Source: Lactobacillus colini | Lineage (GTDB): Bacteria > Bacillota > Bacilli > Lactobacillales > Lactobacillaceae | Direction: 5' to 3' | Assembly: GCF_017874575.1 (NCBI RefSeq) | Contig: NZ_JAGGLU010000007.1 | Coordinates: forward strand, 47,754-111,753 | Length of the DNA stretch: 64,000 bases | Shown: in pieces, positions 25,667 through 32,740 of the stretch | Layout of the letters: the number at the start of each line of letters is the position of its first letter | Numbering within the stretch: position 1 is the first letter of the stretch | Program-made: the position numbers and the translations under genes | Notes under the pieces: model-generated | Told to the model about the DNA's origin: nothing | The model's input: only the letters and a program-made list of their open reading frames with translations | Database searches by the model: none

Positions 25667-25927
25667 TTAAAAACTAGTAATCCCAGTAATTATTCCCAGC
25701 ACTACCCCTGGTGCATTAGCAATGATAATTGGCCAGTCCCTCTTAACTGCATACCAGCCATAAATAACCCAAAGCATAGCATTTATGGCTGCGACAAATG
25801 GCTGAACTGGATTGCCCTTATGTCCACTTAAATTACTCATTATCTGAGCAATATAAGAAACATACATCAACACCGAAATAAACGATGCAACTCTTCCTAA
25901 AATTATGTAGCCTGTCCTCTTATGCAT
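25667..25927 (-). CDS. SemiSWEET sugar transporter
   Basis: This small membrane protein of 86 residues has three predicted helices and belongs to the SemiSWEET (MtN3/PQ-loop) family, which dimerises to move sugars down their gradient. Family features are the conserved Pro-containing first helix, SGHKGNPVQPF between helices 1 and 2, and NAMLWVIYGW in helix 2. The frame could start four codons earlier (MEVFM), but the Shine-Dalgarno GGAGG lies 4-8 bases upstream of the second ATG (25927), inside that extension, so the shorter start is chosen. It lies just downstream of the GH43 gene, past a terminator. Confidence 0.85.
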   Translation of the reverse strand: MHKRTGYIILGRVASFISVLMYVSYIAQIMSNLSGHKGNPVQPFVAAINAMLWVIYGWYAVKRDWPIIIANAPGVVLGIITGITSF

Positions 25928-25950
25928 AAATACCTCCAAAAATTAATAAC

Positions 25951-25973
25951 AAAAAAGAGTCTAAAATAGACTC
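25951..25973 (-). terminator. Terminator of the GH43/GH78 operon
   Basis: GAGTCTA (25957-25963) pairs with TAGACTC (25967-25973) and on the minus strand six Ts follow. It lies between the GH43 stop and the SemiSWEET start. Confidence 0.8.
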
Positions 25974-25981
25974 CCTTTATT

Positions 25982-27520
25982 TTAAACACGCTTTACATTC
26001 TCGACAACCATTTCTGCATTTTCTTTAGCATATAACCCTTGAAAATCACCAGTATTCAAAGCTGCAATTGCTTCATTAGATAAATGAATTGCATCTGTTG
26101 TAAAGCCAATGACATTTCCTTTTTGATCTTTAACGATAAATTCTTTCTCTTCAACAGTATTGATTAATTTAAATTCAATAGGTTTTGCTTTTAGTTGACC
26201 AATTTTTTCATTAATCTCTACATCAAAAATTTGTTGATCGCGGTAAACGTCATATTCATTGCCGTTTTGTTTAACCATAATTGCTGCATGATTATCTGCA
26301 TCAATTAAAGATACAATACCCAATTCGCCATTATTAAATTTACTTAAATTATAATCTACATTTACGATAAATTTCTCATTATGTTCAGTTTGTCTTAATC
26401 CTACAAATGCTGGAGTTGACAAGTCACTAACTGTCTTATTATTACCAATCAGATGCAGTTTATTATCCTTGATGAATAAGTTATTCTTTAATGAGTCCCT
26501 TAAAGTTAACCATTCTGGACGTAGTTTTTCTTCAGAAAAGTTATCTACGAAGTTAGTCAATTCTTGTAAATTATCCAACGACTTAGCATGCTCTGGAAAG
26601 TTAGACAGATCCACTTCTTCAGTTGGAACACCACCATTAATTACAGGCCAGCCATTTCGCCAAACTACGGGATAAAGTAAGGTTTCACGACCTAAATTAG
26701 TAATTGTCTTAAAGCCACTGGCAGCAGGGCGCGTACCTAAGCATACCATCCACCAATTACCTTCTGAATCAGTGAACAAGTCCGCATGCCCGACATTCTG
26801 AATGCCTTGTTCAGCACGATCACGATTAGTAAAGATAGGGTTAATACCATCCTCAGCCTTATATGGTCCCCACAAGTCTTTACTGCGCATAATAGTAATC
26901 ATATGGCCTTGCCCTGTGCCGCCTTCAGCCATCAACAAGTAGTAATAGCCATCTTTCTTAAAAATATGTGGTCCTTCTACATCGCGTCCACCAGTACCAT
27001 AGGTTAGGATCTTAGGACCATCTAAGATTTCACCGGTTTCAAGATTTATCTCTACCTGACGAATAGCCTTAGTGCCTCGATCATCAATATAACCTGTGAA
27101 TTGAACATAAGTCTTATCATCTTCAAAATATAGATCTGGATCAATTCCTGGAACATCTACTTCAACACGATTCTCTTCCCAGTTAATCGTTTCACCATCA
27201 TCACTCAACTTACCACGAATAATAAAAGTCTTAAATTCCGCAAAGTTAGTAGTAATTACATAGAAATATCCTTCATGATAACGAATATTAACAGCAAAAA
27301 TGCCCTCATTAGACTTCGAACTTCTTAAATCAGCTTGCTTAGGCGTTACTGCTATCCCACCTAATGTTTTCCAGTTAAGTAAGTCCTTACTGCTCAAAAC
27401 CGTCATCCCTGGATAGTATTCAAAGGTACTATTTACCAAGTAATAAGTATCATTTACCCTAACAAGGCTAGGATCTGGGTGCATCCCACGAATAATTGGA
27501 TTTTTATATGATGTAATCAT
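25982..27520 (-). CDS. GH43 glycosidase (beta-xylosidase/alpha-arabinofuranosidase type)
   Basis: This 512-residue cytoplasmic enzyme has a GH43 five-blade propeller and a C-terminal beta-sandwich (from about 315) of the DUF1349-like type found in beta-xylosidases. Catalytic residues are visible: base D16 in HPDPS, pKa modulator D127 in GIDPDL, and acid E182 in DVEGPHIF. No signal peptide is present. It starts 3 bases after the GH78 stop and is the last gene of the operon MFS - GH43-like - GH78 - GH43. Xylosidase and arabinofuranosidase activities cannot be told apart from the sequence; arabinofuranosidase would fit an arabinogalactan pathway. Confidence 0.93.
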   Translation of the reverse strand: MITSYKNPIIRGMHPDPSLVRVNDTYYLVNSTFEYYPGMTVLSSKDLLNWKTLGGIAVTPKQADLRSSKSNEGIFAVNIRYHEGYFYVITTNFAEFKTFIIRGKLSDDGETINWEENRVEVDVPGIDPDLYFEDDKTYVQFTGYIDDRGTKAIRQVEINLETGEILDGPKILTYGTGGRDVEGPHIFKKDGYYYLLMAEGGTGQGHMITIMRSKDLWGPYKAEDGINPIFTNRDRAEQGIQNVGHADLFTDSEGNWWMVCLGTRPAASGFKTITNLGRETLLYPVVWRNGWPVINGGVPTEEVDLSNFPEHAKSLDNLQELTNFVDNFSEEKLRPEWLTLRDSLKNNLFIKDNKLHLIGNNKTVSDLSTPAFVGLRQTEHNEKFIVNVDYNLSKFNNGELGIVSLIDADNHAAIMVKQNGNEYDVYRDQQIFDVEINEKIGQLKAKPIEFKLINTVEEKEFIVKDQKGNVIGFTTDAIHLSNEAIAALNTGDFQGLYAKENAEMVVENVKRV

Positions 27521-27523
27521 TTT

Positions 27524-30307
27524 TTAGTTTCTTTCTTCTAAAATTGGTGTAGTTGTCAAAATTGCATAAATCTTTTCAAATTCTTCAGCAGCAATATTAA
27601 TTGATGGATTGATTTCATTAATTTTAGCAATGCTCATACCTCCCATTGGGCCTTGTAGTCCATTAGGATCGTTTTCAAACATTTTGAATACATCACTGAC
27701 TTGATCAATTCTCTCAACTAATTCTCTATCACTCATAATTACCTTAACCGGCGTATCCTCGGTATAGCGTTCGATATAGTCATGATTTGGAATATACTCA
27801 ATCATATAATCACCAGCAGCAAGTTCAATTCCATTAGCTACTTCTTCACCGTTTAAATTAAACTTATCTGTTCTTGGTAAATGTACTTTAACTACTACCC
27901 CATAAGGCACAGACAAGTTAAGTTTAATGGTATGTTCCTCATCTGCTTCAATTTGATATTCAACCTTAAAGTCGCCGTAGCTGCTTTGATAGTGGCCCTT
28001 AATATGCTTCAAACGATAATCAAATTCTGGTGCAAAGTCAATTCTTTGATAACCAGCAGAATGGCTTCTTATACCAAGCACATAACGATATACCCACTCC
28101 ATAATGGCACCAATACTATAGTGGTTAAGCGAGTTCATGCCTTCAGGATTCATTGAACCATCTTCTTGTACTGAATTCCAACGCTCCCAAACAGTAGTAG
28201 CACCCATCTTAACTGCATAAAGCCAACTTGGGAAATCTTCTTGCATAAAGATCTTAGTTGCCAATTTATGGTGACCATATTCAGATAGAACTTGGTTAAC
28301 AAATGGGGTGCCAACAAAGCCAGTCTTCAAGTGATCGTTATCCTTATGCAATCTAGCCGCTAAATCATCTGCAACCCTAGCTTTCTTATCTTCTGGTACT
28401 AAGTTAAACTGCAAAGCTAGTGCATAGGCTGTCTGAGTATCAATTGCAACACGGCCATTCTTAGTAATGTATTCATCTTGAATTGCCCTTAAAATAACTT
28501 TTGCCTTATCACCATAAACTTTTGCATCTGCTTCATTACCTAATAACTCAGCAGTCTTAGCAACAATCTTAGTTGAAGCATAATAATAAACTGAAGCAAC
28601 ATAATCTTCATTAGTTTTACCAGTTGGCAGACCTGGCACTTCACCATCAAGTGCTAACCAATCACCAAATTGGAAAGTTCCTACCCAAAGATTTGGCACT
28701 TTTGTTTGTTTAGTAATCCAATCAACCCATGACTTCATATCTTGGTAGTTTTGCTTCAAAATTGCAGCATCGCCATATGCTTCATACATATTCCAAGGGA
28801 TAAAAGTTGCAGCATCACCCCATACAGCAGCACCACCGTCATCAACGCCCATCTTAGGAGCATACATAGTAAGCATACCATCGTGATCTTCTTGCTCAGT
28901 TGCCATGTCCTTAGCATACTTCTTAAAGAATTCAAATACATTCATATTAAGTGCTGCAGTCTTAGAAAAGACATTGGCATCCCCAGTCCAAGGCAAACGC
29001 TCATCACGTTGTGGACAGTCAATTGGATCATCAATAAAGTTAGATTTTTGACCCCATAAAACATTTTCAAGCAAGCGATTAACCAACTTGTTATCAGTCT
29101 CAATCTTACCTGTTTCTGGCATATCGGAATACAAAACTGGCGCCCTAAAGTCATCTACACTAAGAGGCTTAGTATTACCAGTTACCTTAAGATAACGAAA
29201 GCCATAGTAAGTAAAGTGTTGACGAACCCAACCTTCTTGTCCATCTGATACATATGTAAATGCAGCTCTAGCTGCTCTTAGGTTATCACGGTAGAAGTTG
29301 CCCTCTTGTAGAATTTCACCTGCTTGTAAGGTAATCTTAGTTCCTTTAGGTTCGCGATTATAGAATTCGATTAAACCAGCATGGTTTTGACCAAAATCTA
29401 TAACTTGCTCTCCTTTAGGAGTATGGATTAATTCAACTGGTTTCAATATTTCATGAATAGTAATTGGTAAGCTCAAGCGATCTTTTAAAAGTGAAGTATC
29501 CTTGTCAAGTACAACTACTGGCCGCCAATTCTTGATCTCAATAGTACTATCATAATCTTCACCATAATAAATTGCAGACTTAGTAATGCGACCGCTTGTC
29601 GTTTCCCAAGAACTGTCAGTATTAACGACTTCTTCATGACCATCTTCATAAATAATATGCATTTCTGCAATTGCCATGTGTTGATCGCCATAAATGTTTG
29701 CTTGGCCACCATTAAAGCCTATATTGCCTTTATACCAACCATCACCAGTTGAAATCAAAATTTCATTCTTAGCTTTAAGCAAATCTGTAACATCATAAGT
29801 CTGTACTTGAATCCACTTATCATAAGCGGTTAAACCTGGTGCTAGGTATTCATTGCCTACTTTTTCACCATTAAGGTATGCTTCGTATAGTCCTAAAGCT
29901 GTAATATATAATCTAGCGCATTTAATAGTAGAAGTTGTTTCAAAGTCTTTCTTAAATAAAGTGTTTTGAATATCTTTATTCTCATTTGCGATCCACTTAG
30001 CATTCCAAACTTCATTCATTTTTCCTGTTTCAAAGAATGTTGTGCTGGAAACCGAATCCTTACCTGATACTTTAACTTCAACACTGTAGCGAGTGCGAGG
30101 CTTTAAATTTGCAGATATATCAAAGCAGTTGTTATCGTATTCTACTTCACCTGAATCATAAATAACTTCGTCATTAGCAGTAATGATAACCTGCTTTTTC
30201 AAATCTATTTCATCAGTATCTTTAATTGAAAAATTAACCCTTAAATCACTTAAGTTAAATCCAACTGGTTCAGTCATATGATTGATTTGAATATTTGTAA
30301 TTTTCAT
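27524..30307 (-). CDS. GH78 alpha-L-rhamnosidase
   Basis: This 927-residue cytoplasmic enzyme removes terminal alpha-L-rhamnose from glycans or plant glycosides. N-terminal beta-sandwich domains are followed by the (alpha/alpha)6 barrel. The general acid is E436 in DCPQRDERLPWTGD and the base E708 in TTVWERWNS, both in their family motifs. The C-terminal beta domain ends with a charged, helical extension of about 75 residues (ITDRE-like to ERN), longer than in most family members. No signal peptide is present. It lies between GH43-like and GH43 genes. No rhamnose catabolism genes are in the window. Confidence 0.95.
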   Translation of the reverse strand: MKITNIQINHMTEPVGFNLSDLRVNFSIKDTDEIDLKKQVIITANDEVIYDSGEVEYDNNCFDISANLKPRTRYSVEVKVSGKDSVSSTTFFETGKMNEVWNAKWIANENKDIQNTLFKKDFETTSTIKCARLYITALGLYEAYLNGEKVGNEYLAPGLTAYDKWIQVQTYDVTDLLKAKNEILISTGDGWYKGNIGFNGGQANIYGDQHMAIAEMHIIYEDGHEEVVNTDSSWETTSGRITKSAIYYGEDYDSTIEIKNWRPVVVLDKDTSLLKDRLSLPITIHEILKPVELIHTPKGEQVIDFGQNHAGLIEFYNREPKGTKITLQAGEILQEGNFYRDNLRAARAAFTYVSDGQEGWVRQHFTYYGFRYLKVTGNTKPLSVDDFRAPVLYSDMPETGKIETDNKLVNRLLENVLWGQKSNFIDDPIDCPQRDERLPWTGDANVFSKTAALNMNVFEFFKKYAKDMATEQEDHDGMLTMYAPKMGVDDGGAAVWGDAATFIPWNMYEAYGDAAILKQNYQDMKSWVDWITKQTKVPNLWVGTFQFGDWLALDGEVPGLPTGKTNEDYVASVYYYASTKIVAKTAELLGNEADAKVYGDKAKVILRAIQDEYITKNGRVAIDTQTAYALALQFNLVPEDKKARVADDLAARLHKDNDHLKTGFVGTPFVNQVLSEYGHHKLATKIFMQEDFPSWLYAVKMGATTVWERWNSVQEDGSMNPEGMNSLNHYSIGAIMEWVYRYVLGIRSHSAGYQRIDFAPEFDYRLKHIKGHYQSSYGDFKVEYQIEADEEHTIKLNLSVPYGVVVKVHLPRTDKFNLNGEEVANGIELAAGDYMIEYIPNHDYIERYTEDTPVKVIMSDRELVERIDQVSDVFKMFENDPNGLQGPMGGMSIAKINEINPSINIAAEEFEKIYAILTTTPILEERN

Positions 30308-30325
30308 AATTATCTCCTTTTAATT

Positions 30326-30352
30326 AGCAAAAAAGCGCGAAGCTTTTTTGCT
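30326..30352 (-). terminator. Intra-operon hairpin before GH78
   Basis: AGCAAAAAAGC (30326-30336) pairs perfectly with GCTTTTTTGCT (30342-30352), loop GCGAA. It sits 20 bases before the GH78 start and its ribosome site, so it may be an attenuator or processing site that sets lower GH78 expression. Confidence 0.55.
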
Positions 30353-30360
30353 CCACTCTT

Positions 30361-31398
30361 TTACTTAAAATCATCTAAATTCCATTCATCTTTCCAATGA
30401 ATTTTCACATTTTTACCGTCAAACTCAATTGGTAACCATACGTAATCTGCAATACTTGTATTTTGTACAGGTTGATCTCCCATTTTAGAAAAATCAAATT
30501 CTCTATTTTCATAAATGGCATTAAACATTTCTTCATATATTTCGTATTTTTTATCCATTGCTTCTGGTAGCCATCGATCTGCACAAGCTATATATAAGTC
30601 TTTTTTATTCTGTACCTTGAATATTGATGAAATTTGAGAGTGAAACGACGTATTACTTTTATCTCCAACATGTGGATTTCCTAATACTTCATATGGACCA
30701 TGCCAAGTATCAGCTACTGCAGCCATTGAAGGATTAGGCAAATAACCAGTAGTACCAGAAGTTATTAAATAATGTTTACCATCTCGTTGAAAATGAGCTG
30801 TTGCCTCACGAACATACGGAGGGTGTCCATAAGGAAAATGTGTAGAATAATAACCAGTAACTCCACAATAATCTTCTGTTAAATCCGCACATATTGTTTC
30901 TGTATGACATCTTTCAAAATAAATATATGCTTTTCCATCAGAACCAACAACTAGATCAAAGTCTCCCGAATTCATTTGAAGAGGTTTGTACCATTTCTTA
31001 ACTATTGTATATGGCCCTAATATATTATCTGCCGTTAAGATAGTCATAGATTGTTCTGATTCACTTTGCATAACCTTTAACCAGCATACAAACTTCTTAG
31101 TTTTTTTATTATAAATAATATGCGGTCTATCCATTGATGCCTTAGGATTTAACGGTGACTTCTCATCCTTTACATCAGGAGGAATAATAATTCCTTCACT
31201 TTTCCAATTATATAAATCAGTAGAAGAATAGCATCTTATTCCCCAATGCCAAATGCCGTTTTTTCCGTCAGTTTTCTCTTTATTTTCTCCACACCAATAG
31301 TATTTACCGTTTAAGTACATTACGGATCCACCATGTGCTTGAATCCTATTACCATCAGTATCTAGCCAAACTTTTCCTGGATGAAATTCCGTATACAT
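30361..31398 (-). CDS. GH43 subfamily-24-like enzyme (galactan 1,3-beta-galactosidase type)
   Basis: This is a 345-residue cytoplasmic five-blade propeller. The start, GKVWLDTDGNRIQAHGGSVM, has the pattern of exo-beta-1,3-galactanases of GH43 subfamily 24, including absence of the usual GH43 base Asp (AHGG in place of HDP). The acid Glu is probably in VREATAHFQ, and MDRPHII carries the conserved Asp. It lacks the carbohydrate-binding and dockerin modules common in secreted relatives and has no signal peptide, so it should act on imported short galacto-oligosaccharides. It follows the MFS gene with 11 bases between. Another GH43 or GH117-like activity is possible. Confidence 0.72.
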   Translation of the reverse strand: MYTEFHPGKVWLDTDGNRIQAHGGSVMYLNGKYYWCGENKEKTDGKNGIWHWGIRCYSSTDLYNWKSEGIIIPPDVKDEKSPLNPKASMDRPHIIYNKKTKKFVCWLKVMQSESEQSMTILTADNILGPYTIVKKWYKPLQMNSGDFDLVVGSDGKAYIYFERCHTETICADLTEDYCGVTGYYSTHFPYGHPPYVREATAHFQRDGKHYLITSGTTGYLPNPSMAAVADTWHGPYEVLGNPHVGDKSNTSFHSQISSIFKVQNKKDLYIACADRWLPEAMDKKYEIYEEMFNAIYENREFDFSKMGDQPVQNTSIADYVWLPIEFDGKNVKIHWKDEWNLDDFK

Positions 31399-31409
31399 TT
31401 TATCCCTTC

Positions 31410-32591
31410 CTAATCTTGGGCACTATTAACTTTCTTTATTTCTTTACCAATAGGTGCAATAAACAAAATTACTGCTAAGACTACAGAAATTACAATACCT
31501 GCTAAAAATTGATTTTTGCCAACAGATAAATGTAAAGCACCTAAAATAATCGGAGCAATTGTACCTGCAATCGAGCTAACTAATGTATTAAGAGAAATAA
31601 TAATTGGAAATTCAGACTTATCAGCAATATTAGATAATCTAAATGGAATAGTCGCATTAATTAGCACGATTCCTGCACCTGAAAACATATTTCCAATAAC
31701 ATGCATTGCCACATTATTAAAGAACAATACACAAGCAAATGATAATGCAAAGCAAGTAAAACCATATGCAATAGTTTTTGATCTAGTAAATTTAGTAATC
31801 TTACCCATAAACATGGCAGTTAAAATACCACCGATATTACCAACTGTAACTACTAAGCTTGTATATCCAGTTCCCATACCTTTGCCAGCCAATACAATAG
31901 ATTGGTTAGCCATAAATGACATCATACAAATAGAAGTTAAAAATGTAATTAAAATGAACAAGTAAGCTAAGCCATTTACATGTTTTAAGGTAGCAAAATA
32001 ACTGGTTTTTCCTGCACTATTAGTTTCTTTTTTAACTACAGTATCTTTAGGAACTAAGAAGAACGTAATGGCAAAAACAATAATAGCAATACCATAAATC
32101 CAGAACATATTACGCCAATTATTAGCTCCAAGAAATCCTCCTAAAGCTGTGAAGAGCATCATACCAATATTATTAAATCCGACACTCCAGCCCATTGCAG
32201 TTGCGCGTTCATCACCATCGAAGTGTTCTTGAAGAAGTACTGGGCCAACATTGCTAATTGTACCAGTACCTAAGCCTAAGATAATCATGCAAAGTAAAAT
32301 TATATTTAAGTTACTATTATAAACTAGTGGTATTAATCCACCGACAACAACACAAAGAATACCTAACAAAGCAATATTCTTTCTGGATATTTTATATGTT
32401 AGCCAACTAAAACCTAATGTAGCAATAACTTGCCCTAATTGTGGCACAGTACTTAACATTTGAACTTTAGAAATTGGTTCATTTGGAAATGATTTTGCAA
32501 TCGCGGCAATTGCATTACCTATAACCGATGACATTAATAGTAAATTCATTATTAAGATACCAAATGCCAATGGCAATTTTTTCTTACTCAT
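31410..32591 (-). CDS. MFS transporter (probable glycoside/oligosaccharide importer)
   Basis: This 393-residue membrane protein with 12 predicted helices belongs to the major facilitator superfamily. GTGTISNVGPVLLQEHF and LGFSWLTYKISRKN (the MFS A-loop position) are visible. It is the first gene of the operon with the GH43-like, GH78 and GH43 enzymes and is preceded by a cre-like site and the 12-base AraC motif. The enzymes have no export signals, so this protein is the natural candidate to import their substrate. The closest known substrate class cannot be told. Confidence 0.88.
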   Translation of the reverse strand: MSKKKLPLAFGILIMNLLLMSSVIGNAIAAIAKSFPNEPISKVQMLSTVPQLGQVIATLGFSWLTYKISRKNIALLGILCVVVGGLIPLVYNSNLNIILLCMIILGLGTGTISNVGPVLLQEHFDGDERATAMGWSVGFNNIGMMLFTALGGFLGANNWRNMFWIYGIAIIVFAITFFLVPKDTVVKKETNSAGKTSYFATLKHVNGLAYLFILITFLTSICMMSFMANQSIVLAGKGMGTGYTSLVVTVGNIGGILTAMFMGKITKFTRSKTIAYGFTCFALSFACVLFFNNVAMHVIGNMFSGAGIVLINATIPFRLSNIADKSEFPIIISLNTLVSSIAGTIAPIILGALHLSVGKNQFLAGIVISVVLAVILFIAPIGKEIKKVNSAQD

Positions 32592-32651
32592 AATTATCCT
32601 CCTAAATAATCCTGTTAATTGGAATCCTTTTACATTTATTATCTTACTTGC

Positions 32652-32667
32652 ATAAAACCGCTTACAC
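32652..32667. promoter_or_regulatory. cre-like site before the MFS operon
   Basis: On the minus strand GTGTAAGCGGTTTTAT matches the cre consensus at 14 of 16 positions. It lies 60 bases upstream of the MFS start and suggests CcpA control of the operon. Confidence 0.5.
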
Positions 32668-32683
32668 TATCATCAAATAAAAG

Positions 32684-32730
32684 ACGCAATATGTCGATTT
32701 CATAGATTTAAGCATATCGATACATTGCGT
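32684..32730 (-). terminator. Terminator of the GH2 gene
   Basis: ACGCAAT (32684-32690) with TGTCGAT next to it pairs with ATCGATACATTGCGT (ending 32730), with minor mismatches. On the minus strand a T-rich stretch follows. The AraC motif lies in one arm. Confidence 0.65.
32690..32701. promoter_or_regulatory. Conserved motif TATGTCGATTTC, site 3 (MFS/GH operon)
   Basis: This exact copy of the 12-mer ends 98 bases upstream of the MFS start, in the same orientation relative to the gene as at pgmB and GH3. It is followed by ATAGATT, as at the pgmB site. It overlaps the terminator hairpin of the GH2 gene. Confidence 0.6.
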
Positions 32731-32740
32731 AAATCTTCTT

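Noticed and set aside
28742..29154. Several frames of 60-105 residues opposite or shifted inside the GH78 gene
   Set aside because: They overlap a fully conserved rhamnosidase catalytic region and have no features of their own.
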